This document shows positions 17,663 through 25,594 of a stretch of 64,000 nucleotides of DNA, piece by piece; position 1 is the stretch's first letter, and the number at the start of each line of letters is the position of its first letter. The notes beneath the pieces are model-generated. The model had not been told where the DNA came from. It saw only the letters and a list, made by a program, of their open reading frames with translations, and made no database searches. Source of the DNA: Ga0077527 sp964486865 (lineage in GTDB: Bacteria; Pseudomonadota; Gammaproteobacteria; Burkholderiales; SG8-41); NCBI GenBank assembly GCA_964486865.1, contig CAZAOZ010000007.1, positions 1 through 64,000 of the forward strand, in the 5' to 3' direction. Position numbers and translations under genes: made by a program.

Positions 17663-17983
17663 CGTCGGTGCCGTGCAGCGGGATCGGTCTCGGGAGTAGT
17701 CCGACGCCCGCCGCGGAAGGCATGTAGCAACCGCAGACAGCAGGGGAGTAAAGATACCCAATCCGCGTGGTCGGGGCAAGGCGCGGGCAGGGTTCTGCAC
17801 CTGCGCCGTTTGATAATAACCAATAAGAATCAATGGGTTGCCGCTGTAAAAAAAATTAATGCCCGGGCGGCGACCGAGGCTGCCGGGGCGGGATTCCGGG
17901 CGAGTCCGGCGCGCAGAAGACCTGCTGCACCTACGCCCCGTGGCGTTACACTGCACACGGTATCCGGCGATACGGAGGCGCAG
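17663..17983 (+). other. Intergenic region without recognisable gene
   Basis: About 320 bp between the H1-like gene and the DUF302 gene. The only remark is an AT-rich patch around 17808-17860, which could hold the promoter of the DUF302 gene. A longer reading frame from 17810 runs into DUF302, but its first 58 codons look non-coding. Confidence 0.5.
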
Positions 17984-18454
17984 ATGAAAAACGCAGCTTG
18001 CAGTGCATGTCTGGTTCTTTTCCTGATGGTCTCGGCGGCGCAGGCGGCCGCGTCCGAGGTTCATGTCCGCGCGGTCAAGGGCAATTTTGACGACGTCAAG
18101 GAGCGCCTGGTCATGGCGCTCGAAAATCGCGGCCTGGTCATTAACTACACCGCACGCATCGGCGCGATGCTGGAGCGCACCGGGCGCGATCTGCAGCGCA
18201 ATCGCCCCGTTTACGGCAAGGCGGAGTTGGTCGAGTTCTGCAGCGCGCAGATTTCCCGCGATACCATGGAAGCCGATCCGCACAACATCGTGTTCTGTCC
18301 GTACGCCGTCGCGGTCTATACGCTGCCGCAGGCGCCTGGGCAGGTGTACCTGTCGTACCGTGCGCCGGCGGCGTCCGGGTCAGCGCTGTCGGTGAGTGCG
18401 CTGCGCAAGGTCGAAAAACTGCTCGCGGACATCGTCGGCGAGACGGCAAAATAA
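17984..18454 (+). CDS. Periplasmic DUF302 protein
   Basis: A protein of 156 residues with a signal peptide (CLVLFLMVSAAQAAA) and a mature DUF302-type domain. The segments VKGNFDDVKERLVMALENRGLVI, VEFCSAQISRDTM and NIVFCPYAVAVYTL follow the family, including the pair of cysteines. DUF302 proteins have no settled function; some are linked to sulfur or cytochrome biology. GGAGG at 17974-17978 supports the ATG at 17984. Confidence 0.75.
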   Translation: MKNAACSACLVLFLMVSAAQAAASEVHVRAVKGNFDDVKERLVMALENRGLVINYTARIGAMLERTGRDLQRNRPVYGKAELVEFCSAQISRDTMEADPHNIVFCPYAVAVYTLPQAPGQVYLSYRAPAASGSALSVSALRKVEKLLADIVGETAK

Positions 18455-18576
18455 CCGGTCGGGAAGCGCCGATTAACTGAAACACTTGATCAGCACTTCC
18501 GCCAAATCGTGATCTGCAAGGGGGCGCAGCCCGCTTGCACGGTATTTTTGTAAACATGCTCAACTGTGGAGGACAC

Positions 18577-19614
18577 ATGAAATCATGGAAGACAATCACC
18601 CGCGCCGCGCTGGCGTTGCTGCTGGGGCTGGGCGCGTCTGGCGTGCTGGCGCAAGCGGATGACTGCAAAAACCGCGGTCAGCTTGACACCCTGTATTGCG
18701 ACGAAAACGGCGATCTCGTCGCCGATACGCCCAAGGATGCGAAGCGGCTGAAAAATCCGGGCACGCTGGTATTCACCTATACGCCGGTGGAAGACCCTGC
18801 TGTTTATGCGAATGCGTTCAAGCCGTTTCTCGATCATCTGGCCCAGTGCACCGGCAAGCGTGTCGTCTATTACTCGGTGAATTCCAACGCCGCCGAGATT
18901 GAAGCCATGCGTGCCGGGCGCCTGCATGTGGGCGGATTTTCCACTGGCCCGACCGGATTCGCGGTGAATCTCGCGGGCGCGGTGCCGTTTGCGGTCAAGG
19001 GCTACGAGAAGGATTTTCAGGGCTACAACCTGCTGATGATCGTCAAGAAAGCGAGCCCGTACCAGAAGCTGACCGACCTCAAGGGTAAGAAGGTCGCCCA
19101 CACCTCGCCGTCGTCGAACTCCGGCCATCTGGCGCCGCAGGTGCTGTTTCCGCCGGAAGGACTGGCGCCGGACAAGGATTACAAGGTGCTGTTCTCGGGC
19201 GGTCACGGCCAGTCGGTGAAGGGCGTGGAATCCGGTGATTACGATGCCGCGCCGGTGGCTTCCGACGTGTTCTACCGGATGAGCGGTCGCGGCGAGATCA
19301 AGGCCGACGATTTCCGCATCATCTACAAAAGCCCGGTGTTCCCGACATCGTCGTTTGCCTATGCGCATGATCTGCATCCGGATCTGATCAAGACTCTGAC
19401 CAGGTGTTTCTACGACTACCGGTTTACCGAGGACATGAAAAAAACCTTCGGCGGCGCCGACCGGTTTTTCCCGATCACCTACCAGAAGGACTGGGAGGTG
19501 GTGCGCAAGATCGCCGAGGGTACCGGCACGCCGTTCAACCGCGCGGCCTATGAGAAGGAAACCGCGCGCGAGGAAGCTGCGCGCAAGAAGGCCGCCGAAA
19601 CCAAGAAACAATAA
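18577..19614 (+). CDS. phnD: Phosphonate/phosphite/phosphate ABC transporter, periplasmic binding protein
   Basis: A protein of 345 residues with a signal peptide (ALALLLGLGASGVLAQA). The body follows the PhnD pattern: LVFTYTPVEDP, FKPFLDHLAQCTGKRVVYY, GFSTGPTGFAVN, DLKGKKVAHTSPSSNSGHLAP and FSGGHGQSVKGVESGDYDAAPVASDVF. The C-terminus carries an unusual Lys/Glu/Ala-rich tail (EKETAREEAARKKAAETKK) beyond the usual fold. It is the first gene of a phnD-phnC-phnE-phnE unit; the stop TAA shares a base with the phnC start. The substrate (phosphonate, phosphite or phosphate) cannot be told from sequence. Confidence 0.88.
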   Translation: MKSWKTITRAALALLLGLGASGVLAQADDCKNRGQLDTLYCDENGDLVADTPKDAKRLKNPGTLVFTYTPVEDPAVYANAFKPFLDHLAQCTGKRVVYYSVNSNAAEIEAMRAGRLHVGGFSTGPTGFAVNLAGAVPFAVKGYEKDFQGYNLLMIVKKASPYQKLTDLKGKKVAHTSPSSNSGHLAPQVLFPPEGLAPDKDYKVLFSGGHGQSVKGVESGDYDAAPVASDVFYRMSGRGEIKADDFRIIYKSPVFPTSSFAYAHDLHPDLIKTLTRCFYDYRFTEDMKKTFGGADRFFPITYQKDWEVVRKIAEGTGTPFNRAAYEKETAREEAARKKAAETKKQ

Positions 19615-20417
19615 TGTCCGGGTCTGCGCTATCGGCCGGCGCCGCGCCCGCGACCATTGAGGTTCGCGGTCTGACCAAGGAATACCGCCGCGGCACGCCG
19701 GTGCTGCGCGGTATTTCCATCGCGTTCCCCGATCGCGGCATTACCGCAATCATCGGGCCTTCCGGCACCGGCAAATCGACGCTGATCCGCTGCATCAACC
19801 GGCTGGTCGAGCCGACGGCCGGACAGGTGCTGTTTCACGGCGCCGACATGACCCGGCTCTCGGGCAGGGCGCTGCGCGAACACCGTCGCCGCATCGGCAT
19901 GGTGTTCCAGGAATTCAATCTCGTCGAGCGCCTGACGGTCATGGAGAACGTGCTGTCGGGCCGGCTGGGCTATCTGTCGCCCTGGCAGGCTTTCCTGCGC
20001 AATTATCCGCCGCAGGATATTGCGCTGGCTTGGGAACTGCTCGATACCGTGGGACTGACGCCATTTGCCAACCAGCGCGCCGATGCGCTGTCCGGCGGTC
20101 AGCGCCAGCGTGTCGGCATCGCGCGCGCAGTGATGCAGCACCCGGACATCCTGCTGGCTGATGAGCCGACCTCGTCGCTGGATCCCAAGACTTCGGTGGA
20201 AATCATGGAACTGCTGGCCAAGATCACCGCCAGCCGCCATATCCCGGTGATCGTCAACATTCACAATGTGCCGCTGGCGCGGCGCTTCGCGAATCATGTC
20301 ATCGGCATGGCCGGCGGCAGCGTGGTCTATGCGGGCGCGCCGGATGGGCTGACCGACGATCATTTGAAGCAGATCTATGGCGGGGAAGACTGGCTGGAGC
20401 AGGTCGAAGAGGAGTGA
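19614..20417 (+). CDS. phnC: Phosphonate-type ABC transporter ATP-binding protein
   Basis: A protein of 267 residues. Walker A is GPSGTGKST, the Q loop is in FQEFNLVERLTV, the signature is LSGGQRQRVGIARAV and Walker B is ILLADEPTSSLDP. The general layout and the FLRNYPPQ segment fit PhnC. It powers the permeases encoded next. It overlaps phnD by one base and is followed by the first permease after 26 bp. Confidence 0.9.
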   Translation: MSGSALSAGAAPATIEVRGLTKEYRRGTPVLRGISIAFPDRGITAIIGPSGTGKSTLIRCINRLVEPTAGQVLFHGADMTRLSGRALREHRRRIGMVFQEFNLVERLTVMENVLSGRLGYLSPWQAFLRNYPPQDIALAWELLDTVGLTPFANQRADALSGGQRQRVGIARAVMQHPDILLADEPTSSLDPKTSVEIMELLAKITASRHIPVIVNIHNVPLARRFANHVIGMAGGSVVYAGAPDGLTDDHLKQIYGGEDWLEQVEEE

Positions 20418-20443
20418 GGAGTGAGGAATGAGGGGTGGGGCAG

Positions 20444-21238
20444 ATGAGTGAGGCAGTACAGGCGCGACCGCCGGCATTCCTGCCCAGCTGGCCGGCGCGC
20501 GTTGCCTGGCTCGCGCTGATTGCGTATTCGCTCTACGCCGCGTCCATTCTCGACATCACCTGGGAGCGCTTTGTCATCGGTCTCGACAACGGCGTGCGTT
20601 TCGTCGGCCGCATGGTGCCGCCGGATACCAATCCCGCCAAGTTGCGGCTGCTGGCACAGGGGCTTTACGAATCAATCGAAATCGCGGTCATTGCGTCGGC
20701 GCTGGGCATTGTGCTGTCGCTGCCCATCGGCCTGCTCGCGGCGCGCAACCTGATGCCGGCGTGGATCACCTGGCCGATGCGCCTGTTCATTGCGCTGTGC
20801 CGCTCGTTTCACCAGGTCATCATCGCCATCGTGTTCGTCAAGGCGGTGGGTTTCGGCGCGCTGGCCGGCATTCTGGCGCTGACGGTTGCATCCATCGGTT
20901 TCACCGGCAAATTGTTCGCCGAAGCCATCGAGGAAATTTCGCTGAAGCAGGTGGAGGCGATCCGCGCCACCGGCGCGCCGTTCGCGAGCGTCATCGCCTA
21001 CGGCGTGCTGCCGCAGGTATTGACGCGTTTTGTCGGCTTTGCCACTTATCAGGTCGATTCCAACCTGCGCAATTCGACGATGGTCGGCATGGTCGGCGCC
21101 GGCGGCATCGGCGGCACGATGTTTGCCGCCTTCCAGCGCTTTGACTACGACTTCCTGTGCACCATACTGCTGGCGATCATCGCCGTCATCATGGTCAGCG
21201 AAGCGCTGCAGAACCAGATCAAGAAGCTGTACCAATGA
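20444..21238 (+). CDS. phnE: Phosphonate-type ABC transporter permease (first)
   Basis: An inner-membrane protein of 264 residues with several hydrophobic helices and the permease coupling (EAA) loop around LFAEAIEEISLKQVEAIRATGA. The pattern GAGGIGGTMFAAF near the C-terminus is usual in PhnE. The ATG at 20444 is preferred to an in-frame GTG at 20435. The stop overlaps the next start as ATGA. Confidence 0.88.
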   Translation: MSEAVQARPPAFLPSWPARVAWLALIAYSLYAASILDITWERFVIGLDNGVRFVGRMVPPDTNPAKLRLLAQGLYESIEIAVIASALGIVLSLPIGLLAARNLMPAWITWPMRLFIALCRSFHQVIIAIVFVKAVGFGALAGILALTVASIGFTGKLFAEAIEEISLKQVEAIRATGAPFASVIAYGVLPQVLTRFVGFATYQVDSNLRNSTMVGMVGAGGIGGTMFAAFQRFDYDFLCTILLAIIAVIMVSEALQNQIKKLYQ

Positions 21239-22044
21239 CCGCGGCAACCGGCATTCCGCGGCACGAGTGGCAGCGCTACACCCGCGGCGAGCGGCTGGCG
21301 CGCTACGCGCTGTATTTCGGCATCGTGCTGGCCTGCGTGGTGTCGCTGCGCACCGTCGAGGTCATTCCCGAGTTTCTCTACGATGCGCCGGCGCAGGTGG
21401 TCGATCTGCTGCAGCGGATGTGGCCCATCGAGTGGCGGTACTATCCGAAAGGCGTGCATGAGGCGCTGATCGAAACCCTGCATATCGCCACGCTGGGCAC
21501 GCTGCTGGCGATCGTCATGGCTGTTCCGCTCGGAGTGCTGGCGGCGCATAACCTGACGCCCCATGCCGGGCTGAACTATTTCGCGAAGCTGCTGCTGGTA
21601 TCCTCGCGCTCCGTCAATTCGCTGGTGTGGGCGCTGCTGTTCGTGGCCATTTTCGGTCCCGGTGCGCTGGCCGGCACCATGGCCATCGCCTTTCGTTCCA
21701 TCGGTTTCGTCGGCAAGCTGTTCGGTGAAGCACTGGAGGAGGCGCGGCCCGGCCCGATCGAGGCGCTGCGCAGTTGCGGCGCGCCGCGGCTCACCGTGTT
21801 CATCAAGGGCTACTGGCCGCAGGTCGAGCCGGCGTTCTGGGGCATCGCGCTGTTCCGCTGGGACATCAGCGTGCGCGAGTCCGCCGTGCTGGGACTGGTT
21901 GGCGCCGGCGGCATCGGCATGGCCATCGACTCGGCGATGAACCTGTTCCAGTGGCAGCGCGTGGCGCTGATGCTGGTGGTGATCTTTGCGGTGGTGCTGG
22001 TTGCCGAGGTCGTGGTCACGGCGATCCGCAAGCGCATTATCTGA
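21235..22044 (+). CDS. phnE: Phosphonate-type ABC transporter permease (second)
   Basis: A second PhnE-type permease of 269 residues with a coupling loop at LFGEALEEARPGPIEALRSCGA and the GAGGIGMAIDSAM segment. Two different PhnE subunits in one operon probably form a heterodimeric channel. Translation is coupled to the first permease (ATGA overlap). No C-P lyase or phosphite dehydrogenase gene follows: the next gene is on the opposite strand and overlaps it by 8 bp. Confidence 0.88.
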   Translation: MTAATGIPRHEWQRYTRGERLARYALYFGIVLACVVSLRTVEVIPEFLYDAPAQVVDLLQRMWPIEWRYYPKGVHEALIETLHIATLGTLLAIVMAVPLGVLAAHNLTPHAGLNYFAKLLLVSSRSVNSLVWALLFVAIFGPGALAGTMAIAFRSIGFVGKLFGEALEEARPGPIEALRSCGAPRLTVFIKGYWPQVEPAFWGIALFRWDISVRESAVLGLVGAGGIGMAIDSAMNLFQWQRVALMLVVIFAVVLVAEVVVTAIRKRII

Positions 22045-23083
22045 CGCCGGCTTTCCAGATCTCGCGGCAGGTGGCGATAGCCGCATCGACTTCCGCGTTG
22101 CCGATATGGCGATGGGTCACAAAACGCAGCGACCCGGAGTCCGCCGGGCTGACAGCGATGCCGCGCGCCTTGAAATCCTCCGCCCATTGCGCGGCGCTGC
22201 GGCCGCTGGCGCGTACGCTGATGCGCACAATGTTGGTTTCGATATCTTTGGGATCGATCAGCGACGCATCGATGGCATGCAGGCCGGTGGCGAGCCGCTT
22301 TGCCGTGGCATGGTCTTCGGCGAGGCGTTCGACCATGGTTTTCAGCGCAACGATGCCGGCTGCGGCAATCGATCCGGCCTGGCGCATGTTGCCGCCGACC
22401 ATGCGCCGGAACGTGCGTGCGCGCTCGATGAAGGCGCGCGGTCCGCACAGCACCGAGCCCACCGGCGCCGACAATCCCTTGGAAACGCAAAAGCAGATCG
22501 AGTCGGTATGGCGTGCGATTTCTGCCGCTGATACGCCCAGCGCCACCGCGGCGTTGAACAGCCGTGCGCCGTCGGTATGCACCGGGATGCCGTGCTCGCC
22601 GGCCAGCGCATGCACCCGCTGCATGTGCGCCAGCGTCAATACCGCGCCGCCGGCGCCGTTGTGGGTGGTTTCCATGCAGATCAGCGCGGTGCCGAAGTTG
22701 TTGCGGGTCATCGGCCGCATCGTTTCGCGCAGCACGGTTTCATCCATCGCGCCGCGCGTGCCCGGGATTGCCTTGTAGAACACGCCGGCTACCGCGGCGA
22801 GTCCGCCCAGTTCGGTATTCAGCATGTGCGCGCCGCGTTCGAGCAGCACTTCGCCGGCGCGCGGCGTGTGCGCGAGTACCGCGACCAGGTTGGTCATGGT
22901 GCCGCTGGGCATGTAGAGCCCGGCATCCTTGCCGGTGCGCGCCGCAGCCAGCGCCTCCAGTTTCATCACCGTCGGATCGCCGTCGCGTGAATCGTCGCCC
23001 TGCGTCGCGGTCTGCATCGCGGCGAACATGGCAGGCGTGGGCTGGGTGACGGTGTCAGTTCGCAAGTCTATGATTTTATTCAT
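22037..23083 (-). CDS. ltaE: Low-specificity L-threonine aldolase
   Basis: A PLP enzyme of 348 residues that splits L-threonine and L-allo-threonine to glycine and acetaldehyde. The opening IIDLRTDTVTQPTPAM, the substrate region GDDSRDGDPTVMKLE, HTDGARLFNAAVALG and the PLP lysine in SICFCVSKGLSAPVGS are characteristic. It is the last gene of a coupled minus-strand operon: its ATG overlaps the stop of the HAD gene as ATGA. Confidence 0.93.
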   Translation of the reverse strand: MNKIIDLRTDTVTQPTPAMFAAMQTATQGDDSRDGDPTVMKLEALAAARTGKDAGLYMPSGTMTNLVAVLAHTPRAGEVLLERGAHMLNTELGGLAAVAGVFYKAIPGTRGAMDETVLRETMRPMTRNNFGTALICMETTHNGAGGAVLTLAHMQRVHALAGEHGIPVHTDGARLFNAAVALGVSAAEIARHTDSICFCVSKGLSAPVGSVLCGPRAFIERARTFRRMVGGNMRQAGSIAAAGIVALKTMVERLAEDHATAKRLATGLHAIDASLIDPKDIETNIVRISVRASGRSAAQWAEDFKARGIAVSPADSGSLRFVTHRHIGNAEVDAAIATCREIWKAGVR

Positions 23084-23895
23084 TTGTTTGTGGGTGTATG
23101 GGTTATGGCTTGCAACAGAAAATCAACCAGTTCCACAAAGCCGGCACCCGCTGCAGCGGCAGTGACATAGGCCGGCTCATGCGCCAGCTGTCCGGCGAAG
23201 TCCCGGACATTGGCGACGCCGACCGCGTGCGGAAAATAACCGAACAGCGGCGCGTCATTGGGTGAATCACCGACAAAAACATATTCGGTGCGCGCGGCGT
23301 CCAGATCGACGCCGAAACATTCCGCATACAGCCGCTGCGTCATCGCCAGTTTATCGTAGGTGCCGAACCAGCCGTTGACATGGATGGAACTGATTTTCGC
23401 CGTCAGTCCGCGGCTTTGCATGAGAGCGGCGATGCGCTGCACGGCGGCAGCGGGCAGCCGCGGCACGTCTTCGCAGAAATCGATGGCGAGATCGGTTTCC
23501 CGGTAATGCTGGTCGGCGGCAATGGCGGCGCCGGGTACCGCGGCGAGTATGTCTGCGGCAATGGCGGTCAGCGCGGCGCGATGCCGGGTGCGGACCTCCG
23601 GCGCATCCGCGAACTGCCGCTGCATTACATGGTTGGCATGATCGTAGCGGAAATAAAACGCGCCGTTCTCGCCGACCACGGCATCCACCGGCCACATCCG
23701 CGCGATATGGTCGCACCAGCCGGCGGAGCGGCCGGTGACCGGCACCACACGCAGGCCGGCGCCGTGCAGGCGTTCGAGCGCGCTGTAAGCCGCGGCCGTC
23801 AGCCGGCCATCGGTGGTGAGCGTGTCGTCGATGTCGCACAGCACGCCGCGCACGGCGCGCCGCGCTGCCAGGCCGAATGCCGCCAATGCCTGCAT
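23080..23895 (-). CDS. HAD-superfamily IIB hydrolase
   Basis: A protein of 271 residues. HAD motif I is in GVLCDIDDTLTTDG, motif II in VVPVTGRSAG, the cap-side glutamate in VVGENGAFYF and motif IV in FVGDSPNDAPLF. The type IIB cap suggests a sugar-phosphate phosphatase, resembling sucrose- and trehalose-phosphate phosphatases; the substrate is unknown. AGGAGG about 10 bp before the ATG at 23895 decides the start; this ATG overlaps the upstream stop as TGATG. The gene sits between an unknown protein and ltaE in one operon. Confidence 0.88.
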   Translation of the reverse strand: MQALAAFGLAARRAVRGVLCDIDDTLTTDGRLTAAAYSALERLHGAGLRVVPVTGRSAGWCDHIARMWPVDAVVGENGAFYFRYDHANHVMQRQFADAPEVRTRHRAALTAIAADILAAVPGAAIAADQHYRETDLAIDFCEDVPRLPAAAVQRIAALMQSRGLTAKISSIHVNGWFGTYDKLAMTQRLYAECFGVDLDAARTEYVFVGDSPNDAPLFGYFPHAVGVANVRDFAGQLAHEPAYVTAAAAGAGFVELVDFLLQAITHTPTNK

Positions 23896-24500
23896 CAGTA
23901 ACATTCCTCCTGGCCTGCGGGCTGCAGCGGGCGGGCGACGAAACCGAATCGCACCGGTACTTCGGCGGCACGTACCGGTCGGACCGGAATCCGCGTCGCA
24001 CCCAGATCCAGTTCCAGCGCTACAGGGTTGCCGGCCTGCAGGGCGTCCAGCGTCGCTGCCAGCGCGGCTTCACCGGGTTGCCCGGTGGGATCGGTGAAGC
24101 GCGGCAGCAGCGTATCGAGATCGGTATCGTGTACCAGGCCGATGCCCAGATCGGTGTCGAGCAGCAGTTGTCCGGCATCATCCATATAGGCGGCACGGAT
24201 TTCAGTCACCGCGGCACCGCTGTGCGCAGCCAGCGTCAGCGGCGCACCCGGCAGCGCGGTGACCCGGTAGACCTGCGGCGTGTAATCGAGCGCGACATAC
24301 ACCCGCTGCGGCCCGTTCTGGAAAAACCAGCGGCCCTGATCGTCGTGGCTGTAGTTGCGCCCGAAAAAAGCGGCGATTCCGGGATTGGCAATGCGCTCGC
24401 CTTTCAGCAGCCAGTGGCCGCGGCGGTCGAGCGACAGCCAGCCGAAGACCGCCGGCACATTGGGCCATTTGGCCATGCCACGGAGTACGAGCTCATCCAT
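23895..24500 (-). CDS. Conserved betaproteobacterial protein of unknown function (201 aa)
   Basis: A cytoplasmic protein of 201 residues starting MDELVLRGMAKWPNVPA, then GWLSLDRRGHWLLKGE, IAAFFGRNYSHDDQGRW and FFQNGPQRVYVALDY. I have seen this pattern in betaproteobacterial proteins annotated as DUF2946, but I am not certain of that name; the function is unknown. The start at 24500 is supported by GGAGG 9 bp upstream and by the fact that the same start and first 16-17 codons recur twice upstream in the 127-bp tandem repeat. It heads the coupled operon with the HAD phosphatase and ltaE. Confidence 0.75.
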   Translation of the reverse strand: MDELVLRGMAKWPNVPAVFGWLSLDRRGHWLLKGERIANPGIAAFFGRNYSHDDQGRWFFQNGPQRVYVALDYTPQVYRVTALPGAPLTLAAHSGAAVTEIRAAYMDDAGQLLLDTDLGIGLVHDTDLDTLLPRFTDPTGQPGEAALAATLDALQAGNPVALELDLGATRIPVRPVRAAEVPVRFGFVARPLQPAGQEECY

Positions 24501-24627
24501 TCCCGGAAACCTCCGTGATACCGGCGGTCTGGCGCCGCTGCCCGCAAACGGGCCTGCGGCTAACGAGTCCGCGGCGCGCCGGCACATTGGGCCATTTGGC
24601 CATGCCACGGAGTACGAGCTCATCCAT
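24493..24627 (-). pseudogene. Duplicated 5' end, open for 44 codons (copy 2)
   Basis: ATG at 24627 opens MDELVLRGMAKWPNVPA exactly as in the intact gene, then reads out of frame through the next leader (RRGLVSRRPVCGQRR) and stops at 24495-24493. The stop overlaps the start of the intact gene in ATGGATGA. It could be a decayed copy, or a translated upstream frame that couples into the real gene. Confidence 0.7.
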
Positions 24628-24754
24628 TCCCGGAAACCTCCGTGATACCGGCGGTCTGGCGCCGCTGCCCGCAAACGGGCCTGCGGCTAACGAGTCCGCG
24701 GCGCGTAGGCACGCTCGGCCACTTGGCCATGCCGCGAAGTGCGAGTTCATCCAT
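24620..24754 (-). pseudogene. Duplicated 5' end, open for 44 codons (diverged copy 3)
   Basis: ATG at 24754 opens MDELALRGMAKWPSVPT and then the same out-of-frame leader reading as copy 2, ending inside ATGGATGA, which is also the start of copy 2. This copy is the most diverged and has a different sequence upstream without a clear GGAGG. It may be the ancestral 5' end that was separated from its gene by the duplication. Confidence 0.65.
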
Positions 24755-24987
24755 GGTTTCAATCTATCACAGCCGTGTTTGGCCTCGTTTTCCGGCGTCG
24801 GCGTGTGGGTAAAATGGTGGAAGACGTTTGTAGTGTGGCTGTGTCACGAAAGGCAACACCATGCTGTCGGGAACCCCTGCAACGTATATGAGTCCGCATG
24901 TGCAACCGGCGACGCGGTGACATCCTGATTGCGGTGCCGGTGGCTGGCGCTGCCGCGGTGCTGCCGGACGATTTGCGCTGACAGGGC

Positions 24988-25170
24988 ATGGTTGTGGATC
25001 CCCAACCCGTTCCACCTGCTGCGCCCGAGCCTTGGGAGTGCTGCCAGAGCGGTTGCGAGCCTTGCGTGTACGATCGTTATTGGGAAGCGCTCACTAACTA
25101 CGAAATCGCACTGCAAGCCTGGAAAGAACGCCATGTCCCGTCAGGAGTAGGCCCCCAGGATTCACTGTAA
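24988..25170 (+). CDS. Small cysteine-rich oxidoreductase-like domain protein
   Basis: A protein of 60 residues. The pattern PPAAPEPWECCQSGCEPCVYDRYWEAL fits the oxidoreductase-like N-terminal domain family (CCxxGCxxCVxDxY). Four cysteines in a row of nine residues suggest metal binding. Despite the family name no enzyme activity is established. It is divergent from the minus-strand operon, with about 230 bp between them. No good ribosome binding site is seen. Confidence 0.75.
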   Translation: MVVDPQPVPPAAPEPWECCQSGCEPCVYDRYWEALTNYEIALQAWKERHVPSGVGPQDSL

Positions 25171-25594
25171 CTAATTGTTTTTAATAGTTAATTTTAATTT
25201 TCCTGCGGCGAGGCGTCTTTCAGGCGCCTGCGGATTGAACTCCAGTCTGCGTAGTCCCTCCAATCCTGCCTTACCTGACGACGCCGCTTGGCGTTATGAC
25301 GCCAGAATTATAAGTTAATTGTTTAAAAACAATAAGTTATAATTTTTGTTGCGTTGCACTATGTGTATCGGTAAACTCCGCCCCCGGTTCAGTTCCTGAG
25401 TGCGTAATAAATCGGTCGCAGGGTTGCAGTCCATGCCCTGAACACCTAGAATTGGCCAGTTTTTTTGAGTAGCCCACAATCTATTGTGGTTGTTGGCTGA
25501 ACGTAGTTCCAAGGAGACATTGTTACCGTAGCGAGGTAACCCGGTTGTGGCGCCCGGCCTTTTGGCAGGCACCCATTCCCAAAGGAGGTTTTGC
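25171..25594 (+). promoter_or_regulatory. Long AT-rich leader with promoter and hairpins before transglycosylase gene
   Basis: The 424-bp gap holds no gene. TTAATT (25315-25320) and TATAAT (25338-25343) with 17-bp spacing form a likely promoter. The resulting leader would be about 245 nt. It contains the palindrome CCACAAT-CT-ATTGTGG (25474-25489), a hairpin GTTACC-N7-GGTAAC (25522-25540) and a T7 run near 25460. Upstream, ACGCC-GCTT-GGCGT (25281-25294) may end the previous transcript. I could not match the leader to a known riboswitch. Confidence 0.5.

Larger units (their letters stand above)
24451..24754 (-). repeat. 127-bp tandem duplication of a 5' gene end (2.4 copies)
   Basis: The unit starts at 24451, recurs at 24578 and starts again at 24705, a period of 127 bp. 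The first two copies are identical by eye. The third is partial (24705-24754) and differs at about ten of 50 bases. Each unit, read on the minus strand, holds about 77 bp of leader with a GGAGG ribosome binding site followed by ATG and 16 codons of the 201-aa protein gene. The leader part also contains a GC-rich hairpin (GCCGC..CCCG-TTTG-CGGG..GCGGC). Confidence 0.92.

Noticed and set aside
17810..17983. N-terminal extension of the DUF302 protein
   Set aside because: The extension is Ala/Arg-rich with no family match and would hide a clear signal peptide that begins at 17984 behind GGAGG.
24898..24981. Short open frame of 27 codons ahead of the small cysteine-rich protein
   Set aside because: Too short, no ribosome binding site and no recognisable pattern.
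25200..25594. 6S RNA or a c-di-GMP riboswitch in the transglycosylase leader
   Set aside because: Neither the 6S closing stem and bubble nor the c-di-GMP-I core sequence could be matched by eye.
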